A stretch of 64,000 bases of DNA from Deltaproteobacteria bacterium (lineage in GTDB: Bacteria; Desulfobacterota; GWC2-55-46), in contig JABTVA010000012.1 in the NCBI GenBank assembly GCA_015075075.1, positions 1 through 64,000 of the forward strand, given 5' to 3'. Position 1 is the first letter of the stretch; each line of letters begins with the position of its first letter. Below, piece after piece: positions 1-7,960 of this stretch. The position numbers and the translations under genes were made by a program. Below the pieces are notes generated by a model. It made no database searches. It was not told the origin of the DNA and was given only the letters and a program-made list of their open reading frames with translations.

Positions 1-310
1 GCGAGGGCTCCTTCGATAAGTAAGTATCGTTAAAGTCAAGATACCTGACCAGTATGCCGTTCGCGAACGCGGCGTGCTCCGGCGTTGTGCGGATTTTCGT
101 TCCGAGGACGGTTGCCGAAAGCCCGCTTAAGACTTCGGGCAGGGCCCCGATGGCGGCCCTCGCCGGAGGGGACTCCAGGCCGCCGAGCATGCAGGCAAAG
201 GAATCCACGACGCGCTTTTTGGCCTCGTGCGCTATTGTTTGCGGCAGGTCCGCGAACTTCAGGCCGAGCGCGTAATCAGCTATCCTTTCGGCAAGGAAAC
301 CCTTTCTCAC
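1..310 (-). CDS. MmgE/PrpD family protein, N-terminal part (runs off window)
   Basis: Reading leftward from a GTG at 308-310, one frame stays open to the window edge, giving about 103 residues. They resemble the N-terminus of the MmgE/PrpD family (2-methylcitrate dehydratase and relatives): an ADYALGLKFADLP opening, a KRVVDSFACMLGG helix, and the family block FANGILVRYLDFNDTYL. Family members are cytoplasmic dehydratases or decarboxylases acting on small tricarboxylates, and the substrate cannot be told from this fragment. An AGGAG sequence lies about six bases upstream of the GTG, which supports the start. The C-terminal three quarters are outside the window. Confidence 0.85.
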   Translation of the reverse strand, partial: MRKGFLAERIADYALGLKFADLPQTIAHEAKKRVVDSFACMLGGLESPPARAAIGALPEVLSGLSATVLGTKIRTTPEHAAFANGILVRYLDFNDTYLSKEPS

Positions 311-338
311 TCGTTCTCCTGTCAAAAGGTTTTGGCGC

Positions 339-432
339 CCTCTTTCCTAAAGGGGAAGGGGAGATTAAATTGTAGGGTGCGCTATGCGCACCATTGCAAA
401 TTTCTTTTTCCCACTTAGAAAAGGGGATTATT
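339..432. repeat. Family E palindromic repeat, copy E1, in the 311-621 gap
   Basis: A CTTTCCTAAAGGGGAAGGGG left end and a TTCCCACTTAGAAAAGGGG right end recur at 13705-13795 and around 44288-44510. The two ends are roughly complementary, so the unit can form a loose hairpin. Between them is a small perfect hairpin, GGTGCGCTATGCGCACC. The rest of the 311-621 gap holds no convincing gene. A TATAAT hexamer at 472-477 could be a -10 box for the next gene but has no good -35 partner. Confidence 0.5.
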
Positions 433-621
433 CAGCCGGGCTTTCAGCCGACCAGGACCTCTTTCGTCTGCTATAATGAGACGAGCCGCGTTCGCACCCG
501 TCAGCACGTCTGAGTCGAATCCCGTTTGCAAGCATTGCAGTGAAACAGTCGGCGACTTGATGAATATAGCCCACAACCGCCGCCCCGGCAAGAGGGCCTG
601 GCGGAAGGGACGGGAAAAGGG

Positions 622-1023
622 ATGAAGAACGCCTTCTTAGCGCTCCTCCTGCTTGCGTTTACGCCGTCCGCCCTTTCAGCCGTGGAGCGCCAGGGCGAGA
701 AGGAATACCAGGCCTTTTGGTGCGAAAAGGCGGGCGGCAGAATGGAATTCGTGCTGCCGGACAGGGCCAGGGTGGATTGCCTGACCGCCGAGCACGCAAT
801 CGAGGTGGACTTCGCGCCCAAGTGGGCCGAGGCCATAGGACAGTCCCTTTACTATGCCGCAATGACCGGGAAGAAGCCCGGCATACTCCTCATAATGCGC
901 GACGAAAAGGACGGGAGGTATCTTGAGAGGCTCTTGATGGCATCGGCAGGGCTCGGCATAACGGTCTGGACCGCTTCTCCAGGAGACACAGGCGGGAGGC
1001 CTGTCTTTCAGGCCCGGGAATAA
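622..1023 (+). CDS. Exported protein with PD-(D/E)XK-like nuclease-fold motif
   Basis: 133 residues. Residues 1-20 form a typical signal peptide (MKNAF, a Leu/Ala-rich core, then ALSA). The mature part has one compact domain with ordered acidic and basic residues: E42, D52, then E61-V-D63 and K67 in EVDFAPKW, followed by Q74 in GQSLYYA and TGKKPGI. This D...ExD...K...Q pattern resembles the PD-(D/E)XK endonuclease-like fold, and similar short proteins exist in many bacteria, often without signal peptides. An AAAGGG ribosome site precedes the ATG. It is monocistronic: an E repeat lies upstream and B and C repeats lie downstream. The true role is unknown; a secreted nuclease or nuclease-fold binding protein is inference. 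Confidence 0.75.
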   Translation: MKNAFLALLLLAFTPSALSAVERQGEKEYQAFWCEKAGGRMEFVLPDRARVDCLTAEHAIEVDFAPKWAEAIGQSLYYAAMTGKKPGILLIMRDEKDGRYLERLLMASAGLGITVWTASPGDTGGRPVFQARE

Positions 1024-1029
1024 GGTTTA

Positions 1030-1092
1030 GCAGGCTGCTGAAAAACCCTTGAATGCGTCGTCTTCAAAATTTGTCATTGCGACGTACAAGAG
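1030..1092. repeat. Family B repeat, left half (B1)
   Basis: The segment begins CAGGCTGCTGAAAAA and continues with GCGTCGTCTTCAAAATTTG and a GCGACGTAC block, all shared with the other B copies near 20.1, 24.9, 27.7 and 46.5 kb. The right half is missing. Copy C1 follows immediately, as if it had been inserted or recombined at this point. Confidence 0.65.
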
Positions 1093-1093
1093 T

Positions 1094-1186
1094 CTGTCAT
1101 TCTGAGGAGCCGAATGGCGACGAAGAATCTCGGAGTTCATTGGCTTGATTAGCGCCGAGATTCTTCGCTTCGCTCAGAATGACAGG
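1094..1186. repeat. Family C inverted repeat (C1)
   Basis: Arms read TGTCATTCTGAGGAGCCGAA and, on the other side, TTCGCTTCGCTCAGAATGACA. Inner arms are GAAGAATCTCG and CGAGATTCTTC. The unit is a long hairpin of about 93 bp with a short loop. Related copies lie at 60612-60701 and 62145-62236. Repeats of this type (CATTCTGAG...GAAGAATCTC) are widespread in environmental genomes. This copy lies downstream of both the 622 gene and hsp20, so its transcript hairpin could act as a terminator or stabiliser. Confidence 0.75.
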
Positions 1187-1208
1187 CTAAAATAGTTGCA
1201 TGTTAAAT

Positions 1209-1688
1209 CTACGACTGCCCGGAGACCTCGACCGTTATTTTCTTTGTCTGCTCCTCGACGGCCTTTGGAAGAACGACGCTAAGGACGCCGTCCTTGAGAG
1301 ACGCCTTTATGCCGTCCCGGCGTATCTTGAAGGGTATGCTTATGGCCCGGAGGAAGTACCGATAGTTCCTCTCCGAGTAGGCGTAATTCCCTTCCTTGAG
1401 GTCCGATTCCTCCCTCAATTCGCCCCTGAGCGTAAGGACGTTGTCCTCGAGGGTGACATCGATAGATTCCTTTGAAACACCCGGCATCTCGGCCTTAACG
1501 ACCACCGAGTCGTTCTTGTCTATTACGTCTATGGCCGGTGTGGCTGCCCCGGACTCGGCCTGCGCGCCGGGCTGCCTTTTCCAGGGCAGGCCCATCTTCC
1601 TCGAAGGGAAGACGTCGTCCCAGATCCTGTCCATCTCCCTCCTCATCGTCTCAAGCTCCCTTAAGGGGTTCCATTTTTCAAGCGGCAT
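1209..1688 (-). CDS. Small heat shock protein, Hsp20/alpha-crystallin family
   Basis: 159 residues, the normal size for a bacterial sHSP. The N-terminal arm (1-45) starts MPLEKWNPLRELETMRREMD, typical of class A sHSPs. The alpha-crystallin domain spans about 48-150, with PAIDVIDKNDSVVVKAEMPG, the beta-strand LTLRGELREE, the F-R-A-I motif in YFLRAISIPF, and the A-x-L-x-x-G-V-L signature in ASLKDGVLSVVLPK. The C-terminus lacks a clear I-x-I tail. It acts as an ATP-independent holdase in the cytoplasm. The ATG follows a strong AGGAGGAGGA ribosome site. A near-consensus vegetative promoter precedes it (separate entry), and no CIRCE element is seen. Confidence 0.93.
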   Translation of the reverse strand: MPLEKWNPLRELETMRREMDRIWDDVFPSRKMGLPWKRQPGAQAESGAATPAIDVIDKNDSVVVKAEMPGVSKESIDVTLEDNVLTLRGELREESDLKEGNYAYSERNYRYFLRAISIPFKIRRDGIKASLKDGVLSVVLPKAVEEQTKKITVEVSGQS

Positions 1689-1752
1689 GTTGTCCTCCTC
1701 CTGTTATGGGTTCTGTCCGGAGCGCCCCGGAACAAAGCTGTCCATTGCATAA

Positions 1753-1781
1753 ATGATAGGTACCTGGCCGCTGCATGTCAA
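1753..1781 (-). promoter_or_regulatory. Sigma-70-type promoter of hsp20
   Basis: On the minus strand TTGACA (1776-1781) is followed by a 17-base spacer and TATCAT (1753-1758), a near-perfect vegetative promoter about 65 bases before the hsp20 ATG. The leader contains a short hairpin with arms TCCGG and CCGGA (1716-1731) just upstream of the ribosome site. No sigma-32-type box is obvious. Confidence 0.8.
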
Positions 1782-1832
1782 GGCGCGGAGGTCGAGGAAT
1801 GGAAAAATGAGGACTGTACCGAGCGGAAACGC

Positions 1833-2735
1833 TCAGGCGAGGTTCGAGGCTATCTGGATGAGGCCTGTAAAGAAGTGTATGGCGATCATGGCCTTGATTG
1901 CCGGGATAAGCGCTCCCGCCCGGTCGTAATTCCTAAGGAGGCACAGCGCGCCGGGTATGGCGATGATGGCTGTAAGGATGGCGTAAAGCGACCCGGAGGG
2001 TAGGGGGCCCAGGAAGACCCCGGCAGCGACGCTCGCGTACGCCATCGCGAGTATAAGTACGAGCCCCCACCTGGCCCTTCGCGGCTCCAGGCGGACGACG
2101 ATGGTCCTTTTACCCGCCGCCCGGTCAGACTCGAAATCCGGGAACTCGTTCACGAAAAGTATGGCGGCTATGAGGAAGGTGAGTGGGAGCGAGGCTACTA
2201 CCGGGCCTGCCCCGATTGACCCGGTCTGCGCCGCATAGGCCCCGAGCACCATAAGGAGGCCGAAGGTAACGCCAACCGTAAGCTCGCCGAAACCGCGTCC
2301 GGCCAGGAAAAGGGGGGGCGCCGAGTAGAAGTACCCGGAGGCCACACCCAGGAGCCCTATCGCGAAAAGGACCGGGCTTATCGTGAGCGCCAGGTATATG
2401 CCGATCAAAGACCCGGCCAAAACGAGGGCCGCACCGAGCGCCAGCGTCTCCCCCGGGGTCATGAGCCCGTTTTGTATGAACCTGCTCCCGCCGGTAAAAG
2501 GGGTGAGCGCGTTTCTGTTGAGGCCGTCGGCCCCGTTCTTCGAGTCGTAATAGTCGTTCAGGGTGTTCATGCCCGCGTGGCAGAAAAGGGCCGCTGTCAT
2601 GGATAAGGCGAAAACAGCCATGTCGAACGAGCGGGCCTCGTGCCAGGCGACAGACGCGCCGAGCCCGACAGCGACCGCGGTAGCCGGAAGGAACTGCGGC
2701 CTGGTCGCCATGAAAAGGGTCGCCGGGTTTTTCAT
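1833..2735 (-). CDS. UbiA-family prenyltransferase, MenA-like
   Basis: 300 residues from the ATG at 2733-2735. A UbiA integral membrane prenyltransferase with eight or nine hydrophobic helices. The first Asp-rich motif is NTLNDYYDSKNGADG (N-x-x-x-D-x-x-x-D) near residues 58-72, and the second is NEFPDFESDRAAGKRT near 190. The spacing and the TPFTGGSRFIQNGL segment fit 1,4-dihydroxy-2-naphthoate polyprenyltransferase-like enzymes, so a role in menaquinone-type quinone synthesis is likely but not certain. Its ATG overlaps the stop of the upstream exchanger (ATGA), so it is the last gene of a four-gene operon. An open frame continues upstream of this ATG but overlaps the exchanger and has no family similarity. 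Confidence 0.85.
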   Translation of the reverse strand: MKNPATLFMATRPQFLPATAVAVGLGASVAWHEARSFDMAVFALSMTAALFCHAGMNTLNDYYDSKNGADGLNRNALTPFTGGSRFIQNGLMTPGETLALGAALVLAGSLIGIYLALTISPVLFAIGLLGVASGYFYSAPPLFLAGRGFGELTVGVTFGLLMVLGAYAAQTGSIGAGPVVASLPLTFLIAAILFVNEFPDFESDRAAGKRTIVVRLEPRRARWGLVLILAMAYASVAAGVFLGPLPSGSLYAILTAIIAIPGALCLLRNYDRAGALIPAIKAMIAIHFFTGLIQIASNLA

Positions 2736-3755
2736 GCTCTCGCTATGACGAGGACTATGTAGACGAAGGCGATGTAGAGCGCGCCGTTGACTATGAAGAG
2801 CCAGGGGGCTATCCTTTTGACTCTCATTGCGATGAAATAGAGCCAGACGCCGGCCGCGATGGTGAGGGCGCTGCTCGCCACCACGGTGAGGTTGACGGTC
2901 CACGGCGTGAGGAATATCCCGACCGCCGGGAGGAGCGTCCCCTGAAAGACCATGGCCCCGGTGATGTTCCCGAGGGCCATGGTGTCCTTGCCCTTCCGTA
3001 TCCAGATAATGCTGTTGACCTTCTCCGGAAGCTCGGTCGCCACGGGGATTATGAGGAGGGAGAGCGCCATTACAGGCAGGCGTAGCGCCTCTGAAAGGTA
3101 CTCGACCCCGTGCACGAAACCCTTTGCCCCGGCTATTATGAGGCCGAGCGCTATGAGGAGCTGGAGGACGATGACCCACATGTGGTCCTTAAGGACGACC
3201 CCGAGATACAGGGGCTTGGAGTTCTCGGTCGCGTGGCCGTCCTCGACAAGCGCGGCGCTGGCCTTTACGGTCTCGAGTATGTAGTAGAAGTACGTGATGA
3301 CGAGGACAGCCGCGATGAATACCCTCAGGAGCCGGTATTCCTGCGGGGTGAAGGCCACGAGGAAAGCCAGGGTGAACGCGAATAGGAAGAACTCGATGTC
3401 CCTCCTGAAGCCGCTCCTCTCGGGAGCGAGGGTGGCCTTTCTTTTCGTGCCCTGGAACTGCCAGAGGGCCGCCCCGATGAGGAACATGGCGAGGGTCGAG
3501 AGCTTGAACGGGGCGCCCAGTATCGCGCCGACGCCGACCTCCTCCCTGACATGGACGCAGATGCCGCCGAATAAGGCCACGAGCGGCACAATGTTCTCGT
3601 GGCGCGCCGTGCCAACCGCGGCGACTATGCTCCCGCTATCGCCCTCAGAACTTGAGCCTGGCCCTGAGCGACCCTGCTATGGCGTTTGTGAATACCTCGG
3701 CTGCGGCGACTATCACCACGAGCCAGAAGACGAGTAAGAGTATCTCCTGTATCAA
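2732..3755 (-). CDS. Cation/Ca2+ exchanger (CaCA family), frame broken near 3645
   Basis: Two frames together give one CaCA-family antiporter. From a TTG at 3753-3755, which overlaps the resB stop (TTGA), a first helix LLLVFWLVVIVAAAEVFTNA is read up to an in-frame stop at 3645-3647. The next frame resumes with GDSGSIVAAVGTARHENIVP, the alpha-1 repeat, and continues for about 285 residues. The alpha-2 repeat is intact: LLIIPVATELPEKVNSIIW, then GNITGAMVFQGTLLP. About ten membrane helices are visible. The usual alpha-1 signature GTxLPE reads GTARHE here, so local sequence errors probably extend past the stop. The protein is expected to exchange Ca2+ or another cation for Na+ or H+ across the inner membrane. 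The ion is not predictable. Confidence 0.8.
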
Positions 3756-4807
3756 GAGCCCCTCTCTTCCACGCCAGGCCTTGACCGGACGAGCTCGGTC
3801 CTTTCGCCCCTGAAAAAGAGGAGGAGCACCATCCCGGCGACCAGGACGATAGAACCGGCTATTATGAAACCGATGCCGGGGTCCTTGTTGATGGTGAGTA
3901 CCACGTAAGGGGTGAATACGTACCCCTTGAGCGTAATGGCGTGCGGCGCGCCCGTTACCGACGTGCCGGGCTCGGAGATATTGAGGAAGTATACGTTTCC
4001 GTCAGCCGATATTATTTCGATATGCGGGTTGGCGAAGAGGTCCGAGCGGCTGAACGGCCTGCCGCTTTCGTCAAGCGCGAAATCCGGGTACACGCTCCCG
4101 AGCCTGTACGCGCTCCCGTCAGGGGCGCTGAAGGAGCCGTTGAGGGCCGCCTCCGAGGTCCGTCCGCCAGCGTCCAGTACGAGACCGGTCGGGCTCTGCC
4201 CCTGGTCGAAATGGTAAAAGGCTATGCCCTTCCATATGAGTGGGTTGTTGAGGCCTATGTCCCTGGTGACCACCTCGCTACCGTCATCGTTTACAAGCGT
4301 AAGCCTGGTCCTGAGGTAGTCCAGGTCTCCCCTCACGCCCGCCCTCATCTCCGTCTCGTCGAGCCTTACCTGGACGCCGCTCTGGTACGGGACCGGAATG
4401 GCTTCGCCCTCGTAGAGCACATGTCCGTAGCTCCTGAATCCCCATACGCTCCCCGCGAGGTGCCCCAAGAGAGCGATAAGGAAGCCTACGTGCACTATAT
4501 GGGGGAAAAGGGCCTGCCAGGGCTTCCTCGTCCGGATGACGGACCAGGCCTTGTCGGCCGTGCACACGACCGTATTTACGGCGAAGACGGCCGTAAGGAG
4601 TATGAGGGCCCAGACCCAGAGCGTAAGCCCGATGTATTCAGTCTTGAGGGAGAGGAGGAAGGGGAACAGCACCTCGTGGTCGAGCGCGCTGAAGAAGCGC
4701 TGGTTCCTAACTACGACCATCGAGCCCCAGGCCGAAACGGCTGAGATAAGGACGGCCAGGACTATCGTAAGGTAGACTGATGAGAAAAACTTCCAGACGC
4801 TTCTCAT
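3752..4807 (-). CDS. resB: ResB-like cytochrome c biogenesis protein
   Basis: 351 residues. Membrane segments lie near 12-32, 62-82 and 105-123, followed by a long periplasmic domain (about 125-315) and a last helix near 318-338. This layout and the opening KFFSSVYLTIVLAVLISAVS match the ResB/Ccs1 family, which works with ResC/CcsA to deliver heme to apocytochromes c in system II. Segments FPHIVHVGFLIALLGHLAGS and AFYHFDQG carry His residues placed as in the family. No resC/ccsA is in the window. The c-type cytochromes near 20.5-23.7 kb would be clients. The gene follows the DUF4350 gene by one base and overlaps the exchanger start. Confidence 0.88.
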   Translation of the reverse strand: MRSVWKFFSSVYLTIVLAVLISAVSAWGSMVVVRNQRFFSALDHEVLFPFLLSLKTEYIGLTLWVWALILLTAVFAVNTVVCTADKAWSVIRTRKPWQALFPHIVHVGFLIALLGHLAGSVWGFRSYGHVLYEGEAIPVPYQSGVQVRLDETEMRAGVRGDLDYLRTRLTLVNDDGSEVVTRDIGLNNPLIWKGIAFYHFDQGQSPTGLVLDAGGRTSEAALNGSFSAPDGSAYRLGSVYPDFALDESGRPFSRSDLFANPHIEIISADGNVYFLNISEPGTSVTGAPHAITLKGYVFTPYVVLTINKDPGIGFIIAGSIVLVAGMVLLLFFRGERTELVRSRPGVEERGS

Positions 4808-4808
4808 A

Positions 4809-5687
4809 TTAACGCTGCTTGAACCACCTGATTATGTTTTCGGCGAGCTTCCTGTTGTCCGCGTCGTTTATGAAGCGGTTCTGAAAGGGCGCGTCGTCGG
4901 CCACTACCACCACCTTGCCTGCCCCGAGCTCGCGTACGGCTATGATAGCGAACTCCTCGACCGGCTCGCCTTCGTTGAATTCCCTGTTTCTGTCAAGGTC
5001 GGCCCACGCGGCCTTGGAGGTCATCGCGACAGGAGAGGCCCCGTTCACCGGCAGAAGCCCCCATGTGCCGTATACGGCTATCCCCTTGAGCCCGGATGCA
5101 AGCGGGTGCGCCGCGAATTTCGTGACCAGGAAGTCCTGGGGTTTCCCTCCTATCAGCCCGGCCCTCTCGCATATCACGAAATTCGAGACGATGATGCCGA
5201 ACTCGTGCGTAAGCGACGCGACCGGAGGCGAGATGTGGAGGAGCACCAGGAGGTTCCCGCCCCGCTCGACGAACGCCTTGAGCGCCGCCGCTTCGTCGGG
5301 CGAAAAACCGCGGGCCGGGCCGGCTATTATATAGGTCCCGACCCCTTTGAGCGACTCCGTGGTAACCGGCCCCTCGTTCACCCCGACCTCAACCCCCGTG
5401 CCGCTGTCCCTTATGAGCGAATAGAAGGATGAGTAATCGAGCTCGCCGGCCCTTATGGGCGAGAATATCTCCGAATGAGAGAGGTCGAAGACAGTTTTGC
5501 GGGCCTTTGCCGTGAGGCCCGGTCCGGCAGGCTGCCCAGCCTTGCCAAAAAGAGCCTCTCCGGCCCTGGCGTGGGCGATATCCGCTGAAAAGAGCGGGAA
5601 GGCGGCTGCCAGGGCCAGGACGGATATTAATCGGAGGGCCGTCTTGAACGCACTTGAAGCGCGTAAAAAGGTTGCCGTCGGTCTCAC
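4809..5687 (-). CDS. Exported DUF4350-like protein
   Basis: 292 residues from a GTG at 5685-5687. This start places a hydrophobic signal peptide (ALRLISVLALAAAFPLFSA, then HA) at the N-terminus. A longer frame would run into the divergent queD gene and is not supported. The mature protein resembles DUF4350/GldG-type periplasmic domains with a class I amidotransferase-like alpha/beta core: FDLSHSEIFSPI, GVGTYIIAGPARGFSPDE, FVERGGNLLVLLH, AHPLASGL and GAGKVVVVADDAPFQN. No catalytic Cys is evident. It leads an operon with resB, the exchanger and the prenyltransferase. A role in envelope or cytochrome assembly is only suggested by this neighbourhood. Confidence 0.75.
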   Translation of the reverse strand: MRPTATFLRASSAFKTALRLISVLALAAAFPLFSADIAHARAGEALFGKAGQPAGPGLTAKARKTVFDLSHSEIFSPIRAGELDYSSFYSLIRDSGTGVEVGVNEGPVTTESLKGVGTYIIAGPARGFSPDEAAALKAFVERGGNLLVLLHISPPVASLTHEFGIIVSNFVICERAGLIGGKPQDFLVTKFAAHPLASGLKGIAVYGTWGLLPVNGASPVAMTSKAAWADLDRNREFNEGEPVEEFAIIAVRELGAGKVVVVADDAPFQNRFINDADNRKLAENIIRWFKQR

Positions 5688-5787
5688 CGGTTCAGGATAT
5701 CGGTTGCGGCATGGGCATGTCAAGGAAAAGAAAGGGGGCTGGAATTCCACTTGATTTTCAGCCGTCCGGATATGATAAACTGAAAGG

Positions 5788-6186
5788 ATGTATGAGCTAC
5801 TGATAATTTCCTGGTTTTCATCCGCGCACAACCTGAGGGGCTACCAGGGGGCCTGCGAGAACCTTCATGGCCACAACTGGAAGGTGGAGGTGGAGGTACG
5901 CTCCGGGGGGCTCGACGGCCTCGGCATGGTCGTCGATTTCAAGTCATTGAAGGCGAAGGCGAGGGGCGTAATCGACCGGCTCGACCACAGGTACCTTAAC
6001 GAGGTGCCGCCGTTCGACAAGGAGAACGCGACCGCCGAGAACATCGCAAGGCACATTTTCAAGGAGGTATCGGCTGCATTCGAAGGCGGCGGCTTCGGCG
6101 ACGTAAAGGTGTCGAGGGTCAGGGTCTGGGAGTCCGAGAGCGCGGCTGCTGCTTATTATGAACAGGAGGGGCCGGATGCCGGTTAA
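5788..6186 (+). CDS. queD: 6-carboxy-tetrahydropterin synthase / PTPS family (QueD)
   Basis: 132 residues, normal length. Zinc ligands H14, H27 and H29 sit in SSAHNL and CENLHGHNW, with the catalytic Cys23 in the same block as in QueD. The D66-H67 pair in LDHRYLN and E115 in VRVWES complete the family active site. It converts dihydroneopterin triphosphate to 6-carboxy-tetrahydropterin, the second step to queuosine and other 7-deazaguanines. The next gene, folE2, overlaps its stop by 11 bases and makes that substrate, so the pair forms a metabolic unit. It is divergent from the DUF4350 operon with about 100 bases between. Confidence 0.92.
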   Translation: MYELLIISWFSSAHNLRGYQGACENLHGHNWKVEVEVRSGGLDGLGMVVDFKSLKAKARGVIDRLDHRYLNEVPPFDKENATAENIARHIFKEVSAAFEGGGFGDVKVSRVRVWESESAAAAYYEQEGPDAG

Positions 6187-6951
6187 AACCACGAGGGACG
6201 TCCAGAGCCGATTTCGACTACAGGCAGATACCCACTGGACAAGGTGGGGTGAAGGACATCCGCTACCCTATCGTCGTGCCTCGACAGGAAGAACAAGTTC
6301 CAGCACACTGTGGCTCCATAAGCATGTACGTCGACCTGCCGCACCAGTTCAAGGGCACGCACATGTCGAGGTGTCTGTCGGAGATACTTTAACGAGCACA
6401 GGGCGAGCTCACGGTGAAGAAGAACTTCCCGCAGATATTGAGAAGATGAAGGTGAAGCCTCGGCATCCACTGCACACTCCGAGGTCGAGTTCCCCTATTT
6501 CATCGAGAAGAGCGCGCCGGTTTCGAAATCCAAGGGCATGATGGAGTACAGGTGCAGGTATCCTGCTCAACCGAAAGGGATTTCCTATGCTCGGAGGTCG
6601 AGGTGTTGTCCTGACCCTTTGCCCCTGCTCAAAGGATAAGCGAAAGGGGCGCGCACAACCAGAGGGGCAAGGTCGGGCGTCGGTCCGCTTCAAGGGGTTC
6701 GTCTGGCTCGAGGACATAATAGCGGCGGTCGAAAGGTCGGCGTCGAGCCCCGTATATTCGCTCCTTAAGAGGCCGGATGAGAAGTACGTGACCGAGAAGG
6801 CCTACGACAACCCTCACGTTCGTCGAGGACGGTGAGGGCGTGCCGCAACCTCGGGAAGATAAAGAAGCTCAAGTGGTTCAGGGTGGAGGCCGAGAACTGG
6901 GAGTCCATCCACAACCACAGCGCCTATGCCTTCCTCGAAAAGAAGCTCTGA
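6176..6951 (+). CDS. folE2: GTP cyclohydrolase FolE2 (type IB), several frame breaks
   Basis: The ATG at 6176 follows AGGAGGGG. No single frame spans the gene, but pieces in different frames line up over about 258 residues, the normal FolE2 length. They are: MPVKTTRDVQS; GVKDIRYPIVV; DRKNKFQHTVA; SMYVDLPHQFKGTHMSR; EVEFPYFIEKSAPVSKSKG; LTLCPCSK with the catalytic Cys; GFVWLEDIIAAVE; SSPVYSLLKRPDEKYVTEKA; and ESIHNHSAYAFLEKKL before the stop. FolE2 opens the GTP ring to give dihydroneopterin triphosphate for folate and queuosine synthesis. At least five single-base indels are needed. The conserved pieces argue for consensus error, not decay. Repeat A1 begins two bases after the stop. Confidence 0.85.
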
Positions 6952-6952
6952 A

Positions 6953-7079
6953 AGGCGACCTCTGTAATTGATTCTTTCCCCGGACTCTGGGAATTTGCGC
7001 TCACATATTATCACATGTCTGGCTTTTTATTCCTACCACCGGGAAAAGCCGAAAAAATTTCCACTCTTAGAGGTCGCCT
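6953..7079. repeat. Family A MITE-like palindromic repeat (A1)
   Basis: 127 bp with ends AGGCGACCTCTGTAATT and its near-complement CTTAGAGGTCGCCT. Inside are TTTCCCCGGACTC, the core GCTCACATATTATCAC, and GGGAAAAGCCGAAAAAATT. The same layout recurs at 12796, 26548, 39902 and 55895. It starts two bases after the folE2 stop. Confidence 0.85.
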
Positions 7080-7112
7080 GAATCAAAACGGCCTCGGTCG
7101 CCCCGGGCCGTC

Positions 7113-7826
7113 TCATCTTCTGCAGTCCCCGTTTATCCCTTTATAGAGGACTTCCTTTACCTTGAGCTTTGCTCCTCCACCCAGAACGGGCCCCTCTGGC
7201 ATGAAGCCCTTACCTTGAGGTCGAACCACCTGGGTCGAGAAGCAGGTCGTCAAATATCTCTTCCCGTGGTTGGCGACGAGGCGCGCCTGTCCTGGCCTCG
7301 TGCATTTTCTGAGTAGCTCGCCGCCGTCCATGTCCGAGACGGGTCACCGCGTTCTGAGATAGGAGGTCGGATACGATAAGGTCAGGTCAGTTTCTTCCGG
7401 CTGCCGGAGCGCCTCGGAGGCGTTCTTTGCCTTTACTATCCTGAAGCCGATATCCGAGAGCGCCGTCTCCACCATCTCCCTCGCGATACGGTCGTCTTCG
7501 ATGAGGAGGATAGTCTCGACGCCCGCTTCAGCCTCGGCCTGCGGCTCGGCTTTTTCCTCAGGGGGCTCGTAAGCCTCTTTTTTCGGCGCCTCTGGCGTTT
7601 TGGGTTCCGCGTTCCCGGCGGCGACCGGCGTTATGACGAAGGCCTCGGCCTCCCTCTTCGCAATGAAACGCGCCCCGCACCTTACGCAGCTTATGTTAAC
7701 GCCTTGCTCCCATTCAGGAAAAGACTCAACCGGGACCCAGAGCCTGAACCTCGAACCGCACCCGGCGCAGGCGACCTCAACGGGCTCTTTCCCAGCGACT
7801 GTTTTGTTGGCTTGCATATCAGGCAT
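7113..7826 (-). CDS. Zinc-ribbon plus response-regulator receiver protein, frame broken near 7330-7380
   Basis: From the ATG at 7824-7826 (AAGG five bases upstream) the protein begins with a zinc-ribbon-like domain, VACAGCGSRFRLWVP and ISCVRCGARFIAKR (two CxxC pairs). A Pro/Glu-rich linker follows, then a CheY-like receiver, ETILLIEDDRIAREMVETAL, with its acidic pair. The frame is lost just before the expected phospho-Asp segment (a VSDL-like piece is seen out of frame). It resumes with MDGGELLRK and later KGFMPEGPVLGGGAKLKVKE, ending at 7113. Similar zinc-ribbon/receiver proteins are common in deltaproteobacteria. The partner kinase and target are unknown. There is no output DNA-binding domain, so it may act by protein contact. 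Confidence 0.7.
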
Positions 7827-7960
7827 AAGGCCTTTTGTTCCGTTGCCGTCCGCCAGGGACCCGAAAAGCCGGACTTTGCAGAACGGCTTGAATTCCAAGG
7901 GGATAGCATTGATTTGAAAAAGCAGTTTAACCCAACAGGGCTCCGGGTGTCAATGGTTCG

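Noticed and set aside
2736..3179. Possible 148-residue N-terminal extension of the UbiA prenyltransferase
   Set aside because: It overlaps the cation exchanger entirely and is His/Arg/Pro-rich without family similarity. The ATG at 2733-2735 overlaps the upstream stop as expected for coupling.
5688..5831. Longer start for the DUF4350-like gene at 5831
   Set aside because: It would overlap the divergent queD start and puts non-conserved residues before a clear signal peptide. The GTG at 5687 is preferred.
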